Of a stretch of 64,000 bases of DNA, positions 1 to 6,901 are shown piece after piece (within the stretch, counting starts at the first letter, position 1; every line of letters starts with the position of its first letter). The notes below the pieces were generated by a model. That model searched no databases and had not been told where the DNA came from. It saw only the letters and a list, made by a program, of their open reading frames with translations. A program made the translations under genes and the position numbers. Source of the stretch: an uncultured Bacteroidota bacterium (lineage in GTDB: Bacteria > Bacteroidota > Bacteroidia > Bacteroidales > P3); the NCBI GenBank assembly GCA_902776365.1, contig CACYPU010000005.1, forward strand, positions 62,001 through 126,000, in the 5' to 3' direction.

Positions 1-1335
1 CTTGAAGAGCTCGAGGCATTCGCCGGGCAGAGGCTTGTGGTCGGGGAAGAGATAGGACAGTTTTGTAGGCTCTTCCGCGCCAGCATTGCGCAGCAGCGTC
101 TCGATGTCGGTGGCGGAGCAGCGGATGAGGTTGCCGTCGCGCATAAGCTGCTCGACGCTGTGGCGCAGGCTTCCCGCCTTCAGCAGGTTCCCGACGAAGC
201 GGTCGGAGAAGAGTTCCGTGAGGGTGCTGTGGTAGTAGCCACGCGAGTCGTGCTGGTGGTAGAGGGCAAAGAGCCTCTCTATCAGCGCATGAACCATGCT
301 GTTGCTATAGGCGTAGCCCATGGTGATGTTCACCGTGTAATCCACCTCGTCGGTGGTGTCGGGCAAGGCGTTGAGGGTGGGCACGAGCAGGCTCTCGTCG
401 GCCAGCACGATGGCGGTGCTCTCGGCCTCCTTGGGGTCGAGCCACTCGGGGTGGGCCGACAACAGCTGTCCCGTGTATTTGCACTGCATGATGTTCTCCG
501 GACAATCGACGATGAAAATTTCCTTCTCGTCGGCACCGATGCCGAAGCGCGAAGGCCCTGTGGGGCGAATCTCCGGGAAGTCGCCCATGTGCTTGTTCAG
601 GAAGTAGCCGGCCTCCTGGTGTGGCTCGAGGAAATAGACGTCGTTGTCGCAAAGTAGGTGCCCCACACCGCGCCGCACATACTCGCCGATGATGGTTTCC
701 TCACACTTCGACAGCGCGTTGAAGCCCACGAAATAGATAGCAGCACATTTGTCTTGCACTCCTTGCACTCCCTGCACTCCTATATGTTCCGCTACATACC
801 GATACGCCATTCCGCTATAGGCTTTCCCTTGCGACAGCAGCCGCTCGCGGAGCCGCACGTAGTAGTCGTACAGCGAATGGTAGAATTCGAGGTATCTCCT
901 TTGGAAATCCGTCTCGCCGCCACCCTCGATATCCCACTCGCCGATGGCCTTCAGCGAGTGCAGGTTGTCGAAGATTTGGCGGGCATCGACGAGGTACTGG
1001 TCAATCTCCGAGAAGTCGCGCAGCATCAGGTCGCCGAACGAGATGAAATCCTCGAAACTCTTGTACTTGCGCTCCTCACCGCCCAGCTGCACATGGATGT
1101 TGTAGAGCTCGAAGAGCAGGAATTCGTTGGGCACAATCTCGAGGCCGCTGAGTTGCGCGATGAAGTCGTCGATGGCCATCACCTGCGGCAGGAAACTGGC
1201 GCGCCCCAGGGTGGTGAACTGCTTGGCGAAGAAGCGCTTAGAACGGTTGTTGTTGAACACCACCAGCACCCGGTCGGTGTCCTTCGGGTGCTCGTCGACG
1301 ATACGCTGTGCTATCTGTTTCAGGAAAGTGTCCAT
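1..1335 (-). CDS. AddB-like PD-(D/E)XK nuclease family protein, N-terminal 445 residues (cut by window edge)
   Basis: The minus frame is open from an ATG at 1335 to base 1, so only the N-terminal half is present. The start MDTFLKQIAQRIVDEHPKD is followed by a short hydrophobic strand, RVLVVFNNNRSKRFFAKQF (about residues 22-40), then an FLPQVMAIDDFI stretch. This is the pattern at the N-terminus of Bacteroidota AddB-like proteins, which have an inactivated helicase domain and a C-terminal RecB-type nuclease and act in double-strand-break processing. The nuclease domain would lie outside the window, so the assignment rests on N-terminal resemblance. The start overlaps the end of the upstream nucleotidyltransferase gene by 16 nt, which implies co-transcription. 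An in-frame repeat (GVQGVQGVQ) lies near residue 187. Confidence 0.7.
   Translation of the reverse strand, partial: MDTFLKQIAQRIVDEHPKDTDRVLVVFNNNRSKRFFAKQFTTLGRASFLPQVMAIDDFIAQLSGLEIVPNEFLLFELYNIHVQLGGEERKYKSFEDFISFGDLMLRDFSEIDQYLVDARQIFDNLHSLKAIGEWDIEGGGETDFQRRYLEFYHSLYDYYVRLRERLLSQGKAYSGMAYRYVAEHIGVQGVQGVQDKCAAIYFVGFNALSKCEETIIGEYVRRGVGHLLCDNDVYFLEPHQEAGYFLNKHMGDFPEIRPTGPSRFGIGADEKEIFIVDCPENIMQCKYTGQLLSAHPEWLDPKEAESTAIVLADESLLVPTLNALPDTTDEVDYTVNITMGYAYSNSMVHALIERLFALYHQHDSRGYYHSTLTELFSDRFVGNLLKAGSLRHSVEQLMRDGNLIRCSATDIETLLRNAGAEEPTKLSYLFPDHKPLPGECLELFK
753..780. repeat. In-frame tandem decamer repeat inside the AddB-like gene
   Basis: Three near-identical units of the type TTGCACTCC(C/T) occur head to tail. 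On the coding strand they read GVQGVQGVQ. The same unit recurs four times inside rnpA (13332-13382), in the opposite orientation relative to the coding strand. Confidence 0.85.
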
Positions 1336-1997
1336 CTCTTTGCTATTTCAAGGGTTTCGGGTTTGCCGACATCGAGCCAGCGGTCGGGGGAATGCACAAA
1401 GGAGCCGATACGGTATCCCTCACGGCTCAGCCTGATATATTCGTCGATGACGGGGTAGGGGTGGTCCGCAGCCGGCAGCAGCGCAAACAGTTCCGGCGAA
1501 ACGACGGAGATTCCGCTGAAGGCCCATCCTTCATCCGCACGACCCACCAGGCGTCCTTCGGCATCGAATGCCAGCAGCCGTTTTGTCTGGCGCTTGCTCA
1601 CGCACAGCGTCACCAGGTTGCCCTGCTCGCGGTGCACCCGTTCCACCTCCCGCAGGTCGATATACGAGAGGATGTCCACATTGTGCACCAGGATGTTCTC
1701 GCGGCCGGAGAAGAGCGTCGCCGCCTTCTTCAAGCCGCCGCCGGTATCCAGCAGCAAGTCGCGCTCGTCGCTGACGTCGATAGAGGCTTCCCACGTGCGG
1801 CTGCCGATGAAGTCGACCATTTTGTCGGCGAAATGGTGGATGTTGACCACCAGGTGCCGGATTCCGGCCCTTTCAAGCTTATGTATGGTATGCTCGAGCA
1901 GCGTCGCGCCGCCCACCTCCACCAGCGCCTTCGGCCGGTCGTCGGTCAACGGCCGCAGCCGCGTGCCCAATCCCGCCGCAAGAATGAATCCTTCCAT
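1320..1997 (-). CDS. Nucleotidyltransferase family protein (MurU / sugar-1-phosphate NTP transferase type)
   Basis: A 225-residue protein with the NTP_transferase signature at the N-terminus: LAAGLGTRLRPLT (about residues 6-18) followed by the conserved lysine in DRPKA. A second family motif, VHNVDIL, lies near residue 104 and would carry a metal-binding Asp. The short single-domain length fits N-acetylmuramate-1-phosphate uridylyltransferases (MurU, cell-wall recycling) and related mannose-1-phosphate guanylyltransferases; I cannot tell the substrate. No AmgK-type kinase is adjacent. It lies between an unknown gene and the AddB-like gene on the same strand and overlaps the latter by 16 nt. 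Confidence 0.8.
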   Translation of the reverse strand: MEGFILAAGLGTRLRPLTDDRPKALVEVGGATLLEHTIHKLERAGIRHLVVNIHHFADKMVDFIGSRTWEASIDVSDERDLLLDTGGGLKKAATLFSGRENILVHNVDILSYIDLREVERVHREQGNLVTLCVSKRQTKRLLAFDAEGRLVGRADEGWAFSGISVVSPELFALLPAADHPYPVIDEYIRLSREGYRIGSFVHSPDRWLDVGKPETLEIAKRWTLS

Positions 1998-2041
1998 AAT
2001 CGTCCTTTTCCCTTACAACGTCGAAAAACGGAAAATATTAT

Positions 2042-2743
2042 TTACTCCGTCAATCCGCCGTAGCTCTTGGCGGCGGCTTGCAGGGCTGCGTCGGTGGTGA
2101 ATTGCTGGTAGTAGGTGCAGCGGGTGACGATGGCCTGTGTGGAGCAGCGCTCGCCGTCCACACGCACCAGCGCCCAGCCCTTCATCGCGTCGGCGAACTC
2201 CTCGCTCGTGAGCGCCAGGCAGCCTTCTACCTCCGTCATCTCGCTCCGCGCCACCGTGCGCACGCTGAAGCGCACCCGCGGCGTCCGCCCGTCGACGAGC
2301 TGCTCGGCGGTGTAGAGCAGCAGCTCCTCGCCGCGACCCAAGTCGCTGGCTTTGAGGTTCGTCAGCAGTGCCGACCCCTCGAGCCGCTGGCTCACCATCG
2401 GCAGCGTCCCCTCGCTCACCGGAATCTCCGGCAGCAGCAGCGACGCGTCGCTCCCCGTCTTCGGCACATACACCACCGGCAGACGGTTGGCCATCGATAT
2501 AAATCCCTGATAGGCAGTCTTGTGTTGCGTGAACATGGGTTTGCACAAGGTCAACGCATGCCACAGCGCCACCGTATGCCGCATCTTCTGCCGAGACACA
2601 AACTGTCCGAGCGAATTGCTGCGCTTTTCCATTGATTTCGACACACGTGCCACGATGTCGCCGTTCCGCATGTAGAACGTCATACCGGCCCGACGGAAGC
2701 TGCCGGTCATCAATAACCCTTTGGGTGAATTCTTTTTCTTCAT
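2042..2743 (-). CDS. Hypothetical protein, 233 aa
   Basis: I do not recognise the family with confidence. The protein starts MKKKNSPKGLLMTGSFRRAG and has no signal peptide or membrane segment. Residues 1-60 are basic and the rest is mixed alpha/beta. The overall organisation (a short Gly/Arg-rich N-terminus, then a QKMRHTVALWHALTLCKP helix) is reminiscent of the Bacteroidota DUF6266 group, but this is a weak resemblance. The start is supported by an upstream GGAG and by a promoter at 2927-2957. The ~180 nt leader between them contains a hairpin-forming repeat (2783-2884). It ends 44 nt before the nucleotidyltransferase and may be the first gene of that transcript. Confidence 0.7.
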   Translation of the reverse strand: MKKKNSPKGLLMTGSFRRAGMTFYMRNGDIVARVSKSMEKRSNSLGQFVSRQKMRHTVALWHALTLCKPMFTQHKTAYQGFISMANRLPVVYVPKTGSDASLLLPEIPVSEGTLPMVSQRLEGSALLTNLKASDLGRGEELLLYTAEQLVDGRTPRVRFSVRTVARSEMTEVEGCLALTSEEFADAMKGWALVRVDGERCSTQAIVTRCTYYQQFTTDAALQAAAKSYGGLTE

Positions 2744-2782
2744 GTCTTGGTTCTCCTATATTTTAAGTTAATATTTCCTTAA

Positions 2783-2884
2783 CCCGTTGTCCGTTATTTG
2801 TCCGTTACTTGTCCGATACTTGTACGATAAATCATCGTACAAGTATCGTACAAGTATCGTACAACAATCGTACAAATGCACTAC
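2783..2884. repeat. Dispersed iteron hairpin element, copy 1
   Basis: About 100 bp built from 11-12 bp units of the type TTGTACGATAC, four pointing one way and four the other around the centre GATAAATCATC (2826-2836). It starts CCGTTGTCC-like and ends TACAAATGCACTA. Copies with the same ends and orientation lie at 17266-17364 and 40087-40186. Here it falls in the 5' leader of the 2042-2743 gene, downstream of its promoter. Confidence 0.92.
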
Positions 2885-2926
2885 TTACAGTTAATTAGAC
2901 GCTAATGTACCGTTATGTACGTGCAA

Positions 2927-2957
2927 CAAAGATACGTTTTTTTCTGGAATTGGCAAA
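2927..2957 (-). promoter_or_regulatory. Bacteroidota-type promoter for the 2743-to-1 gene group
   Basis: On the minus strand, TTTG (2957-2954), a 19-nt spacer and TATCTTTG (2934-2927). This matches the -33/-7 consensus of Bacteroidota primary sigma factor promoters. Transcription would begin near 2921, upstream of repeat copy 1. Confidence 0.7.
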
Positions 2958-3000
2958 AAAAAACTTTGCCACCGGAGGAAAAAACTCGCGGTGGCAAAGT
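2955..3000 (-). terminator. Rho-independent terminator after the 3035-3514 gene
   Basis: Inverted repeat ACTTTGCCACC (2963-2973) and GGTGGCAAAGT (2990-3000), followed on the minus strand by a run of about nine Us. It would end the tRNA-Asp/tmRNA/CDS transcript and overlaps the -33 box of the next promoter. Confidence 0.85.
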
Positions 3001-3034
3001 ATCTTATACAGTATGTTTCTTTTTGGGGGCGTAA

Positions 3035-3514
3035 TCAATAGTCGTAGTCGTCCTCGTAGGCGATTACAGTGATTCTGGTGAGGAGGTCGCCCCAGCTGCG
3101 GTGGTCGGGGTTGATGGTGGTGCCTAGATCGAGGTCCATGCCGACGGAGATGGTGCCCGTATTTGGCCAATAAGTGAGGTGGGGGTTGCTTTTCAAGGCC
3201 TTGATGTTGTCGCCCATCTTGTAGGTCTTGCCCAGCACGACGACGGAGACGTTGGCTTTCTCGTAGGCGGTGATTTTACTCAAGCCGCTGCCGTACTCTT
3301 CTGCCTGGATGACCAGGTCTTCCCCTTGGTAGAAGTTTATGCGGTAGTCTTCTTTATCAACGCGGTCGTAGAGCCCGTCGACGGAGGCGGGAATTTGGCC
3401 GACGGCCATACCGATTTTCAGCGGTCCCACGCTGGTGTTGGTGACCTTGAATCCTTGTGCGGCGACGGTTCCGAGTGCCGCCACGAACATGAGTGCGAGA
3501 ATGAGTTTTTTCAT
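3035..3514 (-). CDS. Small exported protein of unknown function, 159 aa
   Basis: The start at 3514 gives a clear signal peptide, MKKLILALMFVAALGTVAAQ, cleaved probably after TVAA or AAQ. The mature ~140 residues are rich in beta-type sequence (FKVTNTSVGPLKIGMAVGQIP, then a YDRVD segment) and end with acidic EDDYDY. I do not recognise a domain; the 'LKIGMAVGQIP' stretch resembles start segments of small periplasmic proteins with a BLIP/SmpA-like fold, which is only a suggestion. An upstream in-frame ATG at 3646 is rejected because it lies inside the tmRNA gene. The start codon is only ~20 nt past the tmRNA 3' end with no terminator between, so the mRNA is probably released by tmRNA processing. 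Confidence 0.72.
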   Translation of the reverse strand: MKKLILALMFVAALGTVAAQGFKVTNTSVGPLKIGMAVGQIPASVDGLYDRVDKEDYRINFYQGEDLVIQAEEYGSGLSKITAYEKANVSVVVLGKTYKMGDNIKALKSNPHLTYWPNTGTISVGMDLDLGTTINPDHRSWGDLLTRITVIAYEDDYDY

Positions 3515-3534
3515 TTTATTTTGTGTTGTTTTTG

Positions 3535-3927
3535 TGGAGCTGGAGGGAGTCGAACCCTCGTCCAAACAGTTAACAGATGTGCTTTCTACATGCTTATCCG
3601 GTGGTTGGTTGTCGGGGTGGCTCCGGACATCGGCACCCAAGGCCACCCGTAGTCTCTAAAGGTTTCGCGCGCATATAGAGACGTCGTGCACGCTATCCCG
3701 TCTTTCTTAGCACCTCCTGGTCAGCAGCCGACGGTCGGGGCGGCTGGGAGATGTCCCGTTCCCGCGCCTTGCGCGGGAATTAAGCCGAACTTACTGTGCT
3801 TCGGTTAGGCAGCGAGAGCGTAGTTGTTTTCGCCAATTATTGTTTTGCGTCTGTGGTCAAGGCTTCTGGCGCGTCAGCCTGCATGCTTACAAACCCATTA
3901 TCCCTGCTGTCAAAACCAAGCAGCCCC
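3535..3927 (-). ncRNA. ssrA: tmRNA (transfer-messenger RNA)
   Basis: The 5' end GGGGCUG (3927) pairs with CAGCUCC near the 3' end, and the T arm GGACGAGGGTTCGACTCCCTCC is present. The tag reading frame is GGC GAA AAC AAC TAC GCT CTC GCT GCC TAA, giving GENNYALAA, a tag known from Bacteroidales such as Porphyromonas gingivalis. CCA is not encoded. Length is about 393 nt. No promoter of its own is visible; it sits 73 nt after tRNA-Asp and may be co-transcribed with it. tmRNA with SmpB rescues stalled ribosomes and tags the nascent peptide for proteolysis. Confidence 0.97.
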
Positions 3928-3936
3928 AATATTCTG

Positions 3937-3987
3937 GTTGATAGGTTGATAAGTTGATACGATTAGAGCTCTCATTGTGAGAGCTCT
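3937..3987 (-). other. tRNA-Asp/tmRNA spacer with short repeats and a hairpin
   Basis: An inverted repeat AGAGCTCTC...GAGAGCTCT (3965-3987) forms a strong hairpin without a U run, followed on the minus strand by three GTTGATA-like units (3937-3960, plus-strand reading). It may be an RNA-processing site between tRNA-Asp and tmRNA or a weak terminator. Confidence 0.5.
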
Positions 3988-4000
3988 TCTTCGTGTTTGG

Positions 4001-4075
4001 CGGTCCGGACGAGACTCGAACTCGCGACCCCATGCGTGACAGGCATGTATTCTAACCAAACTGAACTACCGGACC
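4001..4075 (-). tRNA. tRNA-Asp (GTC)
   Basis: Acceptor stem GGTCCGG (from 4075) pairs with the 3' CCGGACC. The anticodon loop reads CTGTCAC with anticodon GTC, and the T loop is GTTCGAG. CCA is not encoded. It has its own promoter at 4117-4147. Confidence 0.96.
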
Positions 4076-4116
4076 AAACCTTTTTGATTAGTGCTTTTTT
4101 CTCTCGAAAGCGGGTG

Positions 4117-4147
4117 CAAAAGTACGAACATTTTTGAAACTGACAAA
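4117..4147 (-). promoter_or_regulatory. Promoter of tRNA-Asp (and probably tmRNA)
   Basis: Minus-strand TTTG (4147-4144), 19-nt spacer, TACTTTTG (4124-4117), followed by a leader that begins CACCCGC, nearly the same as the tRNA-His leader. Confidence 0.75.
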
Positions 4148-4156
4148 ACTTTTTTT

Positions 4157-4190
4157 AATTGAAAAATGAAAAATGAAAATTGAAAATTGA
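4157..4190. repeat. Short degenerate tandem repeat (AATTGAAA type)
   Basis: Five or so units of AATTGAAA / AAATGAAA occur head to tail in the gap between tRNA-Asp and tRNA-His. The same unit recurs at 4413-4441, and a version of the complement lies near 24630-24655. Confidence 0.8.
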
Positions 4191-4295
4191 TTTTCAGGGT
4201 GTTATTGTCTTTAAATTTTTTATTTGGACCACGAATTTTGCGAATGAAACGAATCTGCGCAGGCCTTTTTTTTCATTTTTTGGCTAATCACACGA

Positions 4296-4329
4296 AAAAG
4301 AAAGAGAGGCCGTTTTGTCGGTCTCTCTT
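4296..4329 (-). terminator. Terminator after tRNA-His
   Basis: On the minus strand AGAGAGACCG - loop ACAAAA - CGGCCTCTCT is followed by TTCTTTTT. The stem has one mismatch; position and U run fit intrinsic termination of the tRNA. Confidence 0.7.
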
Positions 4330-4331
4330 CG

Positions 4332-4406
4332 GGTGGGAGGTGGGGCTCGAACCCACGACCTCCAGATCCACAATCTGGCGCTCTAACCAGCTGAACTACG
4401 CCCACC
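4332..4406 (-). tRNA. tRNA-His (GTG)
   Basis: Cloverleaf with anticodon loop ATTGTGG (anticodon GTG), D arm AGTTCAGCTGGTTAGAG and T arm GTGGGTTCGAGCCCCAC. The extra 5' G (from C4406) opposite a C at 73 is the histidine identity element. One acceptor pair (position 6 C, position 67 U) is mismatched as read here. Confidence 0.95.
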
Positions 4407-4412
4407 ATCTAG

Positions 4413-4441
4413 ATTGAAAAGTGAAAATTGAAAATTGAAAT
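4413..4441. repeat. Short degenerate tandem repeat (AATTGAAA type)
   Basis: Three to four units of GAAAATTG directly upstream of tRNA-His, in its leader. Same unit as 4157-4190. Confidence 0.8.
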
Positions 4442-4483
4442 TCTTTGCTCACAATTATCGCTTTCTCTTTCCAAAATCGGGTG

Positions 4484-4514
4484 CAAAAGTACACACTTTT
4501 TGCAAACTGGCAAA
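4484..4514 (-). promoter_or_regulatory. Promoter of tRNA-His; rest of the 4407-4725 gap
   Basis: Minus-strand TTTG (4514-4511), 19-nt spacer, TACTTTTG (4491-4484). In the remaining gap up to 4725 I see AT-rich sequence without a gene; a GC-rich patch near 4655-4690 could be part of a weak terminator for the symporter gene but lacks a clean stem. Confidence 0.75.
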
Positions 4515-4725
4515 ATTATTTTTTTAATCAAGGTTTACAATACAACCTTTTGTATTGGTTTTCAGCATGTTGCTTTTACAAAATTATAATATCTCCGTTG
4601 TGATATCATGCATCTGCAAGACTTGTTTTTTTTGTACATTTTGTTTTTTTAAGGGCAGGGGCAAAGTGGAGTGACCCCGCGGCCATCACTATGACTGCAA
4701 TTATCGAATGTGAAAAAAAGTAAAA

Positions 4726-6222
4726 TCAAGGCATCTTTTTGTGTGCTCCGGCGAGCAGCACCAGTGCCGAGGCGGCGAGGCCGTAGTACATGGGGTCGGC
4801 GGGCAGGCCTGCAAATCCGGCGGCGAGCATGGCCAGGGTGCCCGCTATCATGCTGGCGGTGACGGCGCGCGGATGGAAGCGTCCAGGCAGCCACAGGGCG
4901 AAGCTCAGCGGCAGCAGCAACGCCGCGGCCCGCAGGCCTAGCGAGAGGAAGCCGAGGTCGTTGATGAACGAGCCGCGCACGAAATGGGCGGCGAGGATGC
5001 CCAGCGCCAGCAGCAGGACGATGCTCAAGCGCGTCTGCGCCAACTGCCCGAGGCGCGGCGTGCGGTGCAGAAGGGCGGAAAGGTTGCCGTAGACATCCCT
5101 TGTGAGGATGGTGGCGGCGCCGAGCACCAGGCCGCTGCCGGAACCCAGGATGTTGATGAGCAGGGTGCCCAGGGCGATGCCGCCCAGCCAGGCAGGCAGA
5201 TGGGCCAAGATGAATGTAGGGAAGGCCTGCAGCGAGTTCTCCAGCACGCCAATGCCGGCGGGGAGCGTCTCCCCTGCCCTTTGCAGGGCGTCGGCTTCGG
5301 CAGCGGTGACATAATGGCCGCGCATATACATGCCCACCAACGTGCAGGCCGCACCGATGAGGGGTATGAGCGCTGCGCAGTAGACGGCACCGCGGCGGGC
5401 CTTGCGGGTGGTGGCGGCCGACCAGACGGCTTGGGCATAGGTCTGTGTGCACACCACACCGAGGGTCAGCGAGAGGCATCCACCCAAGTCTTTCAGCGGC
5501 CCGCGGGCCAGGAAGTTTCCATAGCGACGGTGGATGTCTTCGGCACAGGTGATGTCGTTCAACGCTACCAGCTGGGGCGTCTCGTACAGGGCGGAGATGC
5601 TCTCGCGGATGCCGCCGAGGCCATGGCCTATCTTCCACACGGCGATGCCGGCGGCCAGCGAGCTGACATAAAGCAGCACTAGTTTCACGATGCCTCCGGC
5701 GCCGGCACTCTTGATGCCGCCAGAGAGCACCATCGCGGCGATGAGCACGGCGCCTATGACCAACGCCAGCGACGTGGAGGTTCCGAACAGGCTGCCAATC
5801 ATGGCCGACGAGGAGAGCAGCTGCGAGGTGATGCTGATGAAGATGCCGACAAGGAAGAGGATGCTGCCCACCATCTCGGCGCGGCGGCCATACTGCTTGC
5901 GCACCACCTCCATGAGCGTCGAGCAGCCGCTGCGTCGTAGAGGCCCAGTATACATCAGTCCCAGCACCAAGGCGCCGAGGGCGGCGCCGAGGGTGAACCA
6001 CCAGGCCGAGAGGCCGAAGGAGAAGGCCAGCTGTGCGGTGCCGATGGTCGACTGGCCGCCCACGAGGGTGCCGAGGATGGCGCCACACACCATCCAACTG
6101 CCGGCCTTGCCGCCGGTGGTGAAACTGCGGGCATCCTTGACCCTGTGTCCAGAAAGGATACTCACCGCCAGCAGCAGGCTGACAGTGAGTAGAATGCCTA
6201 TGATATGTACTGTTGTCAGCAC
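4726..6222 (-). CDS. Sodium/solute symporter (SSS) family transporter
   Basis: A 498-residue polytopic protein with about 12-13 hydrophobic segments, typical for the SSS family (Na+-coupled uptake of sugars, amino acids or organic acids). Recognisable family regions are a hydrophilic RSFTTGGKAGSW after TM1, GAILGTLVGGQSTIGTAQLA (about residues 48-67), then LRRSGCSTLMEVVRKQYG. The substrate cannot be read. It starts with GTG directly after the iorB stop (TAAGTG), so it is translationally coupled to iorB; uptake of an aromatic amino acid or arylpyruvate would fit, but that is inference. Confidence 0.85.
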   Translation of the reverse strand: MLTTVHIIGILLTVSLLLAVSILSGHRVKDARSFTTGGKAGSWMVCGAILGTLVGGQSTIGTAQLAFSFGLSAWWFTLGAALGALVLGLMYTGPLRRSGCSTLMEVVRKQYGRRAEMVGSILFLVGIFISITSQLLSSSAMIGSLFGTSTSLALVIGAVLIAAMVLSGGIKSAGAGGIVKLVLLYVSSLAAGIAVWKIGHGLGGIRESISALYETPQLVALNDITCAEDIHRRYGNFLARGPLKDLGGCLSLTLGVVCTQTYAQAVWSAATTRKARRGAVYCAALIPLIGAACTLVGMYMRGHYVTAAEADALQRAGETLPAGIGVLENSLQAFPTFILAHLPAWLGGIALGTLLINILGSGSGLVLGAATILTRDVYGNLSALLHRTPRLGQLAQTRLSIVLLLALGILAAHFVRGSFINDLGFLSLGLRAAALLLPLSFALWLPGRFHPRAVTASMIAGTLAMLAAGFAGLPADPMYYGLAASALVLLAGAHKKMP

Positions 6223-6786
6223 TTATTTGGCGTCGCGGCCGGCGCGGATGGCCTTGATGTTGGTCTCGACCACAGCGTCGCCCTTGCGGCCGAAGATGGC
6301 CTTGATGGCTTTCTCCAGCTCCTCGAAGGGGAGTTCGAGGTAGGGGGCGGCAGCGCCGAGGAGCACCATGTTGCCGCGGGCGTTGAGTTCCTTGGCGATG
6401 GCGTTGGCGTTGAAGCTGACGCATTTCTTTAGCTTGCCGAGTTCGGCGTTGACCTTCTCAATCTCGGGATAGTTCTTGATGTTGATGAAGGGGTCGCTGT
6501 TGGTGATGACGGCGCCGTCGGGGGCCAGGAAGGGCAGGTAGCGCAGGGCTTCCATGGGCTCGGAGCTGAGGATGATGTCGGCCTTACCTTCGGGGATGAC
6601 GTCGGCGAAGATGGGGTCGGAGCTGATGCGGAGGTGGCTGAACACCGAGCCGCCGCGCTGGCTCATGCCGTGGATCTCGCTCTGTTTGACGTTCATGCCC
6701 AGGTTGAGGGCGGCGTCGCTGATGATTTTGGCCACGGAGACGATACCGTCGCCGCCAACGCCGCAAAGTATGATGTCTTTCTTCAT
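6223..6786 (-). CDS. iorB: Indolepyruvate:ferredoxin oxidoreductase, beta subunit
   Basis: A 187-residue protein of the pyruvate ferredoxin oxidoreductase gamma-domain family. The N-terminus has ILCGVGGDGIVSVAKII (GxGGxG loop), then SEIHGMSQRGGSV, a signature of IorB proteins. With IorA it oxidatively decarboxylates arylpyruvates to aryl-acetyl-CoA with reduction of ferredoxin, in the anaerobic breakdown or synthesis of aromatic amino acids. It lies 115 nt after iorA; the gap carries a repeat block. It is followed without spacing by the symporter. Confidence 0.9.
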   Translation of the reverse strand: MKKDIILCGVGGDGIVSVAKIISDAALNLGMNVKQSEIHGMSQRGGSVFSHLRISSDPIFADVIPEGKADIILSSEPMEALRYLPFLAPDGAVITNSDPFINIKNYPEIEKVNAELGKLKKCVSFNANAIAKELNARGNMVLLGAAAPYLELPFEELEKAIKAIFGRKGDAVVETNIKAIRAGRDAK

Positions 6787-6789
6787 TGT

Positions 6790-6898
6790 TTCTTTGGGTT
6801 TAAGAGGTTTTAAAGGTTTAAAGGGTTTTAAAGGTGACAGGTTTTAGCTTGAACCTTTTCAACCTTTTAAGCGAAGCGGCCCTTTTTAACCTTTTTAA
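6790..6898. repeat. AAACCTTTTAA-type repeat block between iorA and iorB
   Basis: Units of GGTTTAAAGG type on the left and AACCTTTTAA type on the right form inverted arms around a centre with AAGCGAAGC. A block of the same design, with GCTTCGC at its centre, lies between gmk and mreC (62595-62686). Confidence 0.75.
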
Positions 6899-6901
6899 CT
6901 T

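Noticed and set aside
2783-2884. CRISPR array
   Set aside because: The 11-12 bp units follow each other without spacers and half of them are inverted; it is a hairpin repeat.
3515-3646. N-terminal extension of the exported protein gene
   Set aside because: The extension is tmRNA sequence; the signal peptide start at 3514 is the real one.
4649-6424. 591-codon minus frame over the symporter
   Set aside because: Arg/His/Pro-rich translation with no motif; the symporter frame (4726-6222) has proper membrane segments.
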